A DNA stretch of 12,895 nucleotides from contig JANSXJ010000077.1 of assembly GCA_024743015.1 (NCBI GenBank), forward strand, positions 1 to 12,895, read 5' to 3'. Position 1 is the stretch's first letter. Each line of letters opens with the position of its first letter. This document shows positions 1 through 7,866 of this stretch, in pieces. The position numbers and the translations under genes were made by a program. The notes under the pieces were generated by a model. It did not search any database, was not told the origin of the DNA, and worked only from the letters and a program-made list of their open reading frames with translations. The DNA comes from Hyphomonas sp. (GTDB lineage: Bacteria; Pseudomonadota; Alphaproteobacteria; Caulobacterales; Hyphomonadaceae).

Positions 1-82
1 CTCCTGGTCGGCGCCGCTTTTCCTGGTTCAAGCGCTGATGGCGAAACTGAAACGCTCAGGGCGGAGCGCAGAGTCGTCATGA
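1..82 (+). CDS. C-terminal end of an unidentified upstream gene (partial)
   Basis: The second reading frame is open from the window edge to a TGA at 80-82. It has more G/C at third codon positions (about 18 of 26) than the first frame, which is also open (about 15 of 26) and runs to a TAG at 157-159. The 26 visible residues are a hydrophobic patch (APLFLVQALMAKLKR) followed by a basic, serine-rich tail, as often seen at the end of an inner-membrane or membrane-associated protein. No family can be recognised from so little. It points the same way as exoA and ends 79 bases before it, so it may belong to the same operon. The choice of frame is an inference from base composition only. Confidence 0.35.
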   Translation, partial: SWSAPLFLVQALMAKLKRSGRSAESS

Positions 83-161
83 TCGCTGTATCAAATCAGA
101 TCAAACTTGCTCGCGTCACGCTCAAAGGCGTTCAGCGTACAGACATGTGCATGGATTAGAG

Positions 162-1199
162 ATGGACCACATGCCCGAGACCAAACCCGACCTTTCGCAG
201 GTTCTAGTGGTGATCCCGACCTTTAATGAGGAGGATCATATCGAGTCCTGCATTCGGTCCTTATTGGGGCAGGGCGGTCTGAATTGCGCCACGGTTGTCT
301 GCGATGGGCTCAGCACGGATCGAACACGAGAGATCGTCATGGCCTTGCGGGACACATATTCTGAGCTGCATTTTCTCGACAATGAGAAGACGCTGCAATC
401 GGCTGCGATCAATCACGCTGTGGCGACGATGGCGACGCCTCAGACGCGCTATGTTGTGCGCTGTGATGCCCATTCTATTTATCCTGAAAATTTCATCCAG
501 AGCGTTGTTGCTTCGCTCGAACGGACCGGTGCTGCATCTGTGGTCACTGTTATGGATTCAGTCGGGTCGACCTGCTTTGAAAAAGCCAATGCCTGGGCGG
601 TTGATACGCCGCTCGGATCCGGCGGCGCAGCACACCGCGGCGGCGCCAAGTCGGGCTATGTCGATCACGGCCATCATGCCGGGTTTGACATCGACTGGTT
701 TCGCAAGATTGACGGATACGACGAAGCGTTCACCCACAACGAAGATGCGGAATATGACCACCGCCTCGGTCTGGCAGGGGGTAAAGTCTATCTCGATGCC
801 GATATTCGCATTGAATACACGCCGCGCGGGTCACTGACCTCTCTCGCCCGTCAGTACTACAATTATGGCAAGGGCCGCGCTCGGACGACGCTCAAGCATC
901 GGATTCGCCCGAAAATCCGCCAAATGGTCCCTGTTCTCGCGCTTTTGGGGGTGATTTTCGGATTTGTCATGTTGCCGGTGATGCCTTGGCTTGCTTTAAT
1001 CCCTGCAAGCTATTTTACCTTGCTTGCCTGCGTCTCAATCGCCTTCGCGATCGCCAAGAAAAGCCTATGTGGATTTTGGACCGGACCGGCACTGGCGGCC
1101 ATGCATTTGTCTTGGGGATGCGGATTCATCGCGGGACTGGTTAAATTCGGCACAGGACATGCAAGGCGCGACGCAGTTCGGGCGACAGGTGCCGAATAG
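162..1199 (+). CDS. exoA: ExoA-like family 2 glycosyltransferase
   Basis: Predicted membrane-anchored glycosyltransferase that adds a sugar to a lipid-linked exopolysaccharide repeat on the cytoplasmic side of the inner membrane. In rhizobia ExoA adds the first glucose (beta-1,3) onto the priming galactose of succinoglycan. Visible GT-A features (345 aa from the ATG at 162): IPTFNEE near residues 18-24, nucleotide-site Asp in CDG (47-49), a DxD-like DAH (102-104), the acceptor/catalytic acidic pair in HNEDAEYDHRL (ED at 194-195), and the basic RQYYNYGKGR stretch (230-239) that stands in for the QxxRW motif of processive relatives. Hydrophobic segments follow at about 256-281, 282-298 and 308-330, as in ExoA proteins. 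The frame extends back to a GTG at 147. ATG 162 (weak TTAGAG upstream) and ATG 171 are both possible; no strong Shine-Dalgarno decides. First of four co-directional exo-type genes. Family assignment is firm; the exact linkage is inferred from the gene set. Confidence 0.82.
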   Translation: MDHMPETKPDLSQVLVVIPTFNEEDHIESCIRSLLGQGGLNCATVVCDGLSTDRTREIVMALRDTYSELHFLDNEKTLQSAAINHAVATMATPQTRYVVRCDAHSIYPENFIQSVVASLERTGAASVVTVMDSVGSTCFEKANAWAVDTPLGSGGAAHRGGAKSGYVDHGHHAGFDIDWFRKIDGYDEAFTHNEDAEYDHRLGLAGGKVYLDADIRIEYTPRGSLTSLARQYYNYGKGRARTTLKHRIRPKIRQMVPVLALLGVIFGFVMLPVMPWLALIPASYFTLLACVSIAFAIAKKSLCGFWTGPALAAMHLSWGCGFIAGLVKFGTGHARRDAVRATGAE

Positions 1200-1234
1200 T
1201 AATAATTTGATGATACGAAACATGGTGGTCGATA

Positions 1235-3601
1235 ATGTCACAAAAGATTAGCTTCGAGCTTGCTCCTGACTTCAAAGAGCACTCTGACTCGATGAGTGAC
1301 AACATCTTTCGAGACGTGAAGTCGATCGTCGAATTGGCGCTACGCCGGTTCGTTTTGATCACCGTTACGGCGGTTATCGTGTTCGGCCTGATTGCCCATT
1401 ACACCTTCTCTCAGACCCCGCTCTATACAGCGACCTCTACAGTGATCGTCGATAGCCAGCGGACCAACGTTATCGACCTTGGTGACGTTTTGAGCGGTAC
1501 GTCCTTGAGCACGTCCGTGCTCGACACGGAAGTGCGCGTCATCGCCTCGAAGGCGCTGCTGTCGAAAGTCGTTGAGAAAGAGAACCTGATCAATGAGCCG
1601 GAGTTTAACCCGATGCTCCTGCCGCCTGAAGAGCCAGGGCTGATAGATCGACTGTTCAGAGGAGGCGGCTCGGACGAAGATGAACCCCGTCCAGCGCCCA
1701 CCGAAGAAGATCTCAAGAAGCGGGCCGTCAATCGCCTGGCCGGTAAAGTCCGGGTGAGCCGCGTTGGCACGACTTATCTTATTCAAATCGCTGTCACTAG
1801 CACATCGCCGCAAATGGCGGCCAGATTGGCGAATGCGGTTGCTGAACAATACGGTGTTGAACAGCTGGAAGTGAAGCTCGAAGCGACGGCAAGAGCGACC
1901 CGCTTCCTGGCTGAGCGCGTCGAAGTCCTCGAGTCCGAGGTGACCGCCAAGGAATTGATCGTCGAGAACTTCCGGACGGAGTCAGGCCTTCTGGCGGCTC
2001 AGGGGACGACGCTGACGGAAGCGAATATCGCCCAGCTACAACGCCAGAAAGTGGAGCAGGAAGGCGAAGTCGCTCGTATCCGCGCGCGCTATGATGGGAT
2101 GCGCCGCCAGCTTAACTCTGGCGCTGGGGCCGATGCGATCGGCGAAGTGCTGAGCTCACCCGTTGTGAACGCGTTGAAGAACCAATTGTCGGACGCTCAA
2201 CGTCGCAAAGCTGAATTGTCCACGTCGCTCGGACCAGAGCACCCTCGCATGCAAGCCGTGGATAGCGAAATTGCTGACTATGAGAGCCAAATCAATGCTG
2301 AGATGAGCCGGATTATCGACAATTTGCGGGTTGAGCTCGCTGTTGCCAATGACCAGATCGCGGCGCTCGATCGCCGGATCAACCAGTCGCGCTCGACGCT
2401 TGCTCGCAACAACCGCTCTCAGGTGCGCCTGAACGAGTTGCAGCGTGAAGCCGAAGCCAGCCGTCTGATCCTTCAGGAATTCAAACAGCGCTTTACGCAA
2501 ACGCGTGAGCAGGACGAACTGGTCCAGCCAGATTCACGTATTCTCTCGCCGGCTTCAATTCCGTGGGGACCGTCTTCTCCGCGCACTACGTTGAACCTGA
2601 TTGTCGGACTTCTGCTTGGCGGCGTGACCGGTGCAGGTCTCGCCATCATCTTGGAAATCTTCAACAACCAGATTCGTTCGGTTGAAGAAATCGAGCGCAA
2701 GTTCGGCTTCCCGAGCCTGGGGGCGGTTCCACTGATCAAGTCCCTGAAATTCCTCGGATTTGGTAGTAAGGTTCCGGCTGACTTCCTGGTTCAGGACCCG
2801 CTGTCTGCCTATGCTGAGAGTATGCGCTATATTCGCGCCTCGATCGCAATCTCTGCGATGGAACAACAGACGAAGACTGTGACAATCGCATCGTCTCTGC
2901 CGGATGAAGGTAAGACCAGCCTGACACTGAGCCTTGGCCGGATGTCGGCCTTGTCAGGCGACAAGACGCTGGTCATCGATGGCGACTTCAGACGCCGACA
3001 GCTGACCGCGTCTGCCGGACTGGATCCACAGACGGGTCTGGTTGAATATCTGTCGGGAGAGTGCGATCTCGAAGACGCGATCTATCGCGAAGAGCATACC
3101 GGACTCGACCTTCTGGCGCTGACGCTTAACGGTCGCACCCTTTATGATGTGTTTGGCACAAAAGCGTTCGATACGCTGCTGGAGCGCCTGAAAGAGGAAT
3201 ACGACCTGATCTTGATTGATACGGCGCCTCTGCTGCTGATTGCGGAAGCGGGCGTGATCGCGAGCAAGACAGACAAAACGATCCTGATCGTCCGCTGGAT
3301 GAAGTCTCGCAGATCATCGGTCCGCCGCGCGCTGGAAATGCTGAAGAGCATGAAGGCGGACGTGTTGGGCATCGGTCTCAACATGGTCGACCTGACCAAG
3401 AAGCGTCATCACACCGAGCAGGCTTCCACCTCGTCGGCCTACAGAAAGTACTACACTTCGGAATCGCGCTGGCGCTGGATCAACCCTCGCCGCAACCGGT
3501 CCGTGACCAAGCTTCCTGCCGCGAACCTGAATGAGCCTGCAGTGCCGGACGAGGACGAGGAAACGTCGACGCATCTCCGCTCCATGTTGAACAATGGCTA
3601 A
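1235..3601 (+). CDS. exoP: ExoP/Wzc-type chain-length determinant and tyrosine autokinase
   Basis: Inner-membrane polysaccharide co-polymerase that sets chain length and couples polymerisation to export through cycles of autophosphorylation on C-terminal tyrosines. The 788-aa length fits the ExoP/Wzc class. Layout: Wzz domain with transmembrane helix 1 at about 39-58 (FVLITVTAVIVFGLIAHYTF), long periplasmic coiled-coil region (about 205-430), proline-rich RILSPASIPWGPSSP (435-449), transmembrane helix 2 (about 451-476), then a cytoplasmic BY-kinase domain. This has Walker A ASSLPDEGKTS (552-562, Lys560), Walker A-prime LVIDGDFRRR (579-588, Asp582/Asp584) and Walker B LILIDTAP (658-665, Asp662). 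A tyrosine cluster SAYRKYY (Tyr736, 739, 740) is followed by a 48-residue tail ending in acidic PDEDEET, so the cluster is not at the extreme C-terminus. Starts 35 bases after exoA; ATG 1235 lacks a clear Shine-Dalgarno and ATG 1292 is an alternative. All kinase motifs look intact. Confidence 0.9.
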   Translation: MSQKISFELAPDFKEHSDSMSDNIFRDVKSIVELALRRFVLITVTAVIVFGLIAHYTFSQTPLYTATSTVIVDSQRTNVIDLGDVLSGTSLSTSVLDTEVRVIASKALLSKVVEKENLINEPEFNPMLLPPEEPGLIDRLFRGGGSDEDEPRPAPTEEDLKKRAVNRLAGKVRVSRVGTTYLIQIAVTSTSPQMAARLANAVAEQYGVEQLEVKLEATARATRFLAERVEVLESEVTAKELIVENFRTESGLLAAQGTTLTEANIAQLQRQKVEQEGEVARIRARYDGMRRQLNSGAGADAIGEVLSSPVVNALKNQLSDAQRRKAELSTSLGPEHPRMQAVDSEIADYESQINAEMSRIIDNLRVELAVANDQIAALDRRINQSRSTLARNNRSQVRLNELQREAEASRLILQEFKQRFTQTREQDELVQPDSRILSPASIPWGPSSPRTTLNLIVGLLLGGVTGAGLAIILEIFNNQIRSVEEIERKFGFPSLGAVPLIKSLKFLGFGSKVPADFLVQDPLSAYAESMRYIRASIAISAMEQQTKTVTIASSLPDEGKTSLTLSLGRMSALSGDKTLVIDGDFRRRQLTASAGLDPQTGLVEYLSGECDLEDAIYREEHTGLDLLALTLNGRTLYDVFGTKAFDTLLERLKEEYDLILIDTAPLLLIAEAGVIASKTDKTILIVRWMKSRRSSVRRALEMLKSMKADVLGIGLNMVDLTKKRHHTEQASTSSAYRKYYTSESRWRWINPRRNRSVTKLPAANLNEPAVPDEDEETSTHLRSMLNNG

Positions 3602-4787
3602 GACGATGCGCATCTCCTATTTTGGGCATGACTCATCCGACGCCGCCATTCGCAAACGGGTTCGCACCTTTGAAAAGTGTGGATATGAAGTCCAAGGCTT
3701 CATGAACAAGCGCTTCGACGGGCCTGTTCCGGAATGGCGCAATGTTGAGCTCGGCGAGACCGAAAACGGGGCTTATTTCAATCGGATCTGGAGTGTGTTC
3801 CGAGGGGCTTTTCGCGCAGCTAAACACAAGCAGATTCTGGTCGACTCCGATCTGATCGTCGCGCGCAATCTGGATATGCTGGCGACGGCTTTTCTGACCA
3901 AGCGCCTGACGGGGCTTGCAACGCCGGTCGTTTATGAATGCCTGGATGTTCACCGCCTGCTTTGCCGTGAAGACCTGTTTGGGTGGATCGCACGCAAGTT
4001 CGAGGGCGCTTTTGTGAAGCGCAGTCGCGGCGTGATTGTGAGTTCGCCGGCTTTTATCGAAAACCATTTCGAGCGCCGACATTCCGGTCAGTATCGGGCC
4101 TTTTTGGTTGAAAACAGAGTGTCTGCAGCATTTTCGCGGGCTGTAGCGCGCCCAACAAGTGGCCCAACGCCGAAATCAACAACGCCGCTCCGACTGGGCT
4201 GGGTTGGTATCTTGCGGTGTCAGAGAACGCTGGACCTTATGGTTCGCGCGGCCCAGGAATTTGGCGATGAGATCGAGATCAGAGTGCATGGTCGTCCAGA
4301 CCTGTGGAGCGTGCCGACGTTCCACGAAACGATCGATCCCTATGACAATATCTCCTTTCAGGGCGCCTATCAGGCCCCGGCCGACCTTCCTGAAATCTAT
4401 GGTCACCTGGACCTGATCTGGTCCGGCGACTTTATGGAAGCGGGACTAAACTCCAAGTGGCTCCTGCCGAACCGCATCTATGAGGGCGGCTATTTCGGCG
4501 TCCCTGCCATCGCCCCGTCCGATACGCAAACCGGTGCCTGGGTGCAGGAAAACCAGGCTGGATTTGTGGTCGAGGAACCCATCGAAGAGACGCTGATCGA
4601 AACGCTGCGCGATTTGATTTCGCAAAGAGACAAGATCGAACAAAGCCGGGAAACCGTCCTCAATTTGCCTGACTCAGTGTTTGTGGAGCCTGATGGCTTC
4701 ATGGCGGATGTGCTGGACCAGATGATCAATGTGAAGACTCCAACGTCGACTGCGCCAATTGCTATTGGCCAGCCGGACCAGGCCTGA
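3594..4787 (+). CDS. exoL: ExoL-like GT-B fold glycosyltransferase
   Basis: Predicted cytoplasmic glycosyltransferase (397 aa) for exopolysaccharide repeat assembly; in succinoglycan synthesis ExoL adds the third sugar after ExoA. The N-terminus MRISYFGHDSSDAAIRKRV resembles the first beta-strand and loop of ExoL-type GT-B enzymes. The second Rossmann domain begins near residue 199 (LRLGWVGILR) and carries the donor-site segment NRIYEGGYFGVPAIA (293-307) with the expected glutamate at 297. No membrane segment or signal peptide is seen. The first ATG (3594) overlaps the end of exoP by 8 bases, so translation is likely coupled; ATG 3606 is an alternative start. The same-strand overlap and the exoM gene 16 bases downstream support one transcript. 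GT-B family is clear; the ExoL name rests on sequence flavour plus gene order, so the acceptor and linkage are inference. Confidence 0.72.
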   Translation: MAKTMRISYFGHDSSDAAIRKRVRTFEKCGYEVQGFMNKRFDGPVPEWRNVELGETENGAYFNRIWSVFRGAFRAAKHKQILVDSDLIVARNLDMLATAFLTKRLTGLATPVVYECLDVHRLLCREDLFGWIARKFEGAFVKRSRGVIVSSPAFIENHFERRHSGQYRAFLVENRVSAAFSRAVARPTSGPTPKSTTPLRLGWVGILRCQRTLDLMVRAAQEFGDEIEIRVHGRPDLWSVPTFHETIDPYDNISFQGAYQAPADLPEIYGHLDLIWSGDFMEAGLNSKWLLPNRIYEGGYFGVPAIAPSDTQTGAWVQENQAGFVVEEPIEETLIETLRDLISQRDKIEQSRETVLNLPDSVFVEPDGFMADVLDQMINVKTPTSTAPIAIGQPDQA

Positions 4788-4803
4788 CCCGGAGACCGAA
4801 CCG

Positions 4804-5730
4804 ATGACGTCCCCGCTGATCAGCGTTTGTATTTGCACATTTCGTCGGACTTCCGTTCGCGAGGCGATAGGCTCGATCGCGCGCCAGAATGTCAGTGCAG
4901 ATATCAGCTATGAAGTCATCGTGGTCGACAATGATGTTGAGCCATCGGCCCGGAACCTGGTCGAAGAAACAGCTGCGCAGTATGACAGCCTGGATCTGAC
5001 CTATGTCCACGCGCCAGCACGCAATATTTCGATTGCCCGCAATGCCTGCCTCGACAATGCTCAGGGTGAGTGGATCGCCTTCATCGACGATGATGAGGTC
5101 GCCATCGAGGATTGGCTCCAGAACCATTATGACAAGGCCGTTCGGGACAATCTCGATCTGTCATTCGGACCTGTCATTTCAGTCTATCCGGACCACGCGC
5201 CAGACTGGATTCGGGAGATTGATCTGCACTCTATCAGTGTCGGCGATCGTCGTCCGATCCTGACGGGTCATACCAGCAACGCTTTCTTCAGACGCCAGCA
5301 TCCGGCGATTGCGCCGCTGCGTTTCCGCGAAGATCGCGGCCGGTCGGGGGGCGAGGATACTCAGTTTTTCCATCAGTGCTTTCTGGGCGGCGCCAAGATT
5401 GACGAAACCAAAGAAGCCGTTGTTTACGAGCCGGTTGCCGACAATCGCCTGTCGCTTGACTGGTTGGTGAAGAACAAATTCCGCTCCGGTATCACCTATG
5501 GAAAAGTCGTGGTGTATCAGGGTGGATTGATCGGAAATCTGTTCAAGTTTGGCGCATCCATGGTCAAAGTCGCCTACCTTATGGTGCTGTCGCTCCTGAC
5601 GCTTGGTTCAAAAGCCACCAGCCGCCGACACTATGTGCGCGCGATCTTTCACAGCGGCGTCGTCGCAGGTTTCTTCTCTGTCAAAGAAGCCGAGTATTAC
5701 GGAAGTCTGGGCCCGACAGCTGCAGAATAA
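4804..5730 (+). CDS. exoM: ExoM-like family 2 glycosyltransferase
   Basis: Predicted glycosyltransferase adding the fourth sugar of a succinoglycan-like repeat (ExoM is a beta-1,4-glucosyltransferase in Sinorhizobium). The 308-aa length matches that family closely. Motifs: ISVCICTFRRTSVREAI at the N-terminus (6-22), nucleotide-site Asp in VDND (41-44), the characteristic HAPARNISIARNACLD (69-84), DDD metal site in FIDDDEVA (93-100), and GGED (182-185) supplying the catalytic acid region. A hydrophobic segment near 251-269 suggests membrane association. ATG 4804 is preceded by GGAG at 4791-4794 with a 9-base spacer; an upstream in-frame TTG (4759) lies inside exoL and is unlikely. It is the last gene of the rightward exo operon: beyond its TAA the next gene is convergent. 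Only a weak 5-bp stem (5761-5785) lies at the junction, so no intrinsic terminator is claimed. Confidence 0.85.
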   Translation: MTSPLISVCICTFRRTSVREAIGSIARQNVSADISYEVIVVDNDVEPSARNLVEETAAQYDSLDLTYVHAPARNISIARNACLDNAQGEWIAFIDDDEVAIEDWLQNHYDKAVRDNLDLSFGPVISVYPDHAPDWIREIDLHSISVGDRRPILTGHTSNAFFRRQHPAIAPLRFREDRGRSGGEDTQFFHQCFLGGAKIDETKEAVVYEPVADNRLSLDWLVKNKFRSGITYGKVVVYQGGLIGNLFKFGASMVKVAYLMVLSLLTLGSKATSRRHYVRAIFHSGVVAGFFSVKEAEYYGSLGPTAAE

Positions 5731-5769
5731 AGTAAGTGATTAGAACGAGCTAAGTGTACCCGGCTGTCA

Positions 5770-6606
5770 CTAAAAGTCGTAGCCGAGTGTGCGCATCATA
5801 TCTCCGAAAGCCGGTTGAGCAGCCGCGAACTGATCTGCTGTCAGGCTATCCTGCCATTTCCCGATAGAGCTGGCTGTGATCGGGCGCGTGACCGCAGCGT
5901 GGTGTTCATGACGTCCGACATCACCGAGGCGTTCGGGGATCTTCGTTAGATAATCGAGCTCATAGTCGAGATCGGCCCAGTCAAATATGCTTCGAAACAC
6001 AGTCTCCGGATCGGTGACGAGATCCTCATAGGAAACTTCCAGAGGCGCGCGGCGAGCTTTTTTCAAGTGTCGGCGGCAGGATGCATTCGCGTCGATCCAT
6101 CGCTGCACAGAGGACTCAAAATCCCGCATATCCGACTTGAGTTGAGACGCGACCACATCACGGCCGTCGCGTTTCAGATATAGGAAATAGGCATCAGGAT
6201 AGGCGCGGACGATGTCCTTGAGATGCACAGTGTTCCAAGGCGTCTTGTCGCCCCAGCGCTGCTCAGTGAACCCGTGCTGGCGCGCCATGAACGCATAAAA
6301 GCGATCCACAAGATGCTCTAGTGTTCGTTCATGGAATTCAAATTCACACGCTTCTTTTGCGAAGGGAGTAAAGGACTCGATTTCAAAATCTGCAAACATG
6401 TCATGACGATCAAAGAAAGCGCAAAACAGCCAGACCTTCTCGCGCCAGGTCAGGCCGCGCCATTTTCGCCAACGTGCCAGGATCTCGCCGAGGACATAGG
6501 TCTCGGGCGGAATATAGATCTGGCCTGATGCCATCAGGACGCGCCGCGTGAGCGTATTACCCGACCGAGGGGCGCCAACGATGAACAATGGAGAAGAGTG
6601 AGGCAT
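5770..6606 (-). CDS. PAPS-dependent sulfotransferase family protein
   Basis: Predicted cytoplasmic enzyme transferring sulfate from PAPS to a hydroxyl or amino group, here plausibly on a sugar. The 278-aa protein has the 5'-phosphosulfate-binding loop FIVGAPRSGNTLTRR (8-22), WGDKTP (118-123), the 3'-phosphate-binding segment YLKRDGRDVVAS (143-154, with Arg146/Arg149), YEDLVTDPE (193-201) and a C-terminal SIGKW (247-251), in the usual family order. No signal peptide or membrane helix. The start is ATG at 6604-6606, 4 bases after the T of the upstream glycosyltransferase stop region, and an AAAAGGG stretch upstream on the minus strand could serve as ribosome site. Co-transcribed with that glycosyltransferase (3-base gap) and convergent with exoM. 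The substrate is not visible from sequence; polysaccharide sulfation is inferred from context, and a sulfolipid or small-molecule substrate is possible. Confidence 0.82.
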   Translation of the reverse strand: MPHSSPLFIVGAPRSGNTLTRRVLMASGQIYIPPETYVLGEILARWRKWRGLTWREKVWLFCAFFDRHDMFADFEIESFTPFAKEACEFEFHERTLEHLVDRFYAFMARQHGFTEQRWGDKTPWNTVHLKDIVRAYPDAYFLYLKRDGRDVVASQLKSDMRDFESSVQRWIDANASCRRHLKKARRAPLEVSYEDLVTDPETVFRSIFDWADLDYELDYLTKIPERLGDVGRHEHHAAVTRPITASSIGKWQDSLTADQFAAAQPAFGDMMRTLGYDF

Positions 6607-6609
6607 GGA

Positions 6610-7773
6610 TTATGCGCCCTTTTGAGCTTTCCGCCGACGCCGTCGAAAGCCGACGAGCTTTTTGGCAGCAATAAGAGGTGAAATGTCTGGCCGCGGAGAT
6701 CTTGCCCCCGTTCCGGGATCGGTTTTCAGCGCTTCGAACCGTCGGACAACTGATTGCGTGGAATAAGATTTGATACAGTGCTCTCGCGCGTCCAACGCGG
6801 CTGCACGCTCTGTGTCGAGATTGGCCCTGATGTGATCGAGCATGTCCGGCACCTCGGCGGGCGTTCCATATAGCGCATGCGATCCAAATGTCGGTCGCAG
6901 TGCCGGGGACAGGACGCACCGAACACCCATTAGCATGGCCTCGGCGATGGTTCGACCGAACGATTCTACCCAGAGCGGAGAGTGGTGATAGGAAAACACG
7001 TCCAGGGCATCGAGATAGTCCGCAACAGGCTGCTCGTTGAATGCGAGTATCGACCAGTCAGATATGTCCACGCCCTTATCCTTGAGGAATGCCGGATCGG
7101 CCCCCATCACGCTGATTTTGGTGTCCGGACCGGCTGGAAGGCTGAGCGCGATCTCGTCTCCCGTTGCGGGCCATTTATCCGGGTGGGCACGGCCGTGACG
7201 TCCAATCGCTAATACCGGGCTTTGCAGCTTGTTGCGCCGCGGGGTCCAGGCGCTGACGTCAAATGCATTCGGCCAGTCCTCGGTGGTCATGCGCAGAAGC
7301 GGCGCATAAGCCCGAAATTGCTGACGGCAAATTCCAGATACAGGCGCCCAGAGCAGGGATTGGCCGAACTGACGCTGAACATTTCGCTGCACGCGAAAGG
7401 GATCAAAGGCGAGAGCGCTATCGCCCAGGAATAAGGGTTGGTGCGCGACGAGGAGGCTGCGAGAGGCTCGAACGGGGGCGCTCTTTACGACTGGGTTTTC
7501 GAACACTGACGGATGGTGGAAGAACGCGATATCGCATTTCAAGGGTTTCGCAGGGTCCAGCCGGACCTGGGTGACGCCGGGCAAGTCGCTCAACTGCAGG
7601 ATGGATTGGTTTTCCGTATCTGCATCCTGAAAGAACCCAACGGATTCGACCAAAGCGAGCCCGACATTCAGGCCCGCGTCGGACATCGCCCGGACATCGG
7701 CTGCAACTGCCGCTGACGTCCCCCCTGAAAATCGGGGATCAGTGAAGATCAGGGCGTCGAATGTCATGGTCAT
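6610..7773 (-). CDS. GT-B fold (GT4-like) glycosyltransferase
   Basis: Predicted cytoplasmic retaining glycosyltransferase of 387 aa. The N-terminal domain opens with DALIFTDPRFSGGTSAAV, where the GGTS loop after strand 1 is typical of GT4 acceptor domains. The second domain starts at VLAIGRHGRAHPDKWP (187-202), and the donor-binding E-x7-E motif is ESFGRTIAE (270-278, Glu270 and Glu278), followed by AMLMGVRCVLSP. The C-terminus is unusually basic (GFRRRRRKAQK, 375-385), which could aid membrane or nucleotide-lipid contact. Start ATG at 7771-7773 with a second in-frame ATG at 7765-7767; no clear Shine-Dalgarno is visible. First gene of a two-gene leftward unit with the sulfotransferase. Sugar donor and acceptor cannot be told from sequence. 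Confidence 0.8.
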   Translation of the reverse strand: MTMTFDALIFTDPRFSGGTSAAVAADVRAMSDAGLNVGLALVESVGFFQDADTENQSILQLSDLPGVTQVRLDPAKPLKCDIAFFHHPSVFENPVVKSAPVRASRSLLVAHQPLFLGDSALAFDPFRVQRNVQRQFGQSLLWAPVSGICRQQFRAYAPLLRMTTEDWPNAFDVSAWTPRRNKLQSPVLAIGRHGRAHPDKWPATGDEIALSLPAGPDTKISVMGADPAFLKDKGVDISDWSILAFNEQPVADYLDALDVFSYHHSPLWVESFGRTIAEAMLMGVRCVLSPALRPTFGSHALYGTPAEVPDMLDHIRANLDTERAAALDAREHCIKSYSTQSVVRRFEALKTDPGTGARSPRPDISPLIAAKKLVGFRRRRRKAQKGA

Positions 7774-7798
7774 TTGTGTGGCTGTACTGTTGGCTTAA

Positions 7799-7821
7799 AG
7801 CAAGTCCATCCAGAGCAAGTC
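7799..7821. repeat. Direct repeat AGCAAGTC x2, 15-base period
   Basis: AGCAAGTC occurs at 7799-7806 and again at 7814-7821. The copies lie 26-48 bases upstream of the start of the leftward glycosyltransferase, within its likely leader or promoter. Spacing is about one and a half helical turns. It could be a pair of regulator half sites, or chance. Confidence 0.35.
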
Positions 7822-7866
7822 ATATGCCAGATTCCAGGGTGCCCTGCGGGTGCTCAAATGGCGATC

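Noticed and set aside
53..68. CGCTC/GAGCG stem near the left edge as a terminator of the upstream gene
   Set aside because: Short stem, no T-run, and it lies before the likely stop codon at 80-82.
295..837. 180-codon open frame on the + strand inside exoA
   Set aside because: Out-of-frame shadow: the translation is rich in Arg, Met and Trp with no domain, while the overlapping frame has clear glycosyltransferase motifs.
5761..5785. CGGCT/AGCCG stem between convergent exoM and sulfotransferase genes as a bidirectional terminator
   Set aside because: Only 5 base pairs with a 15-base loop and no T-tract on either side.
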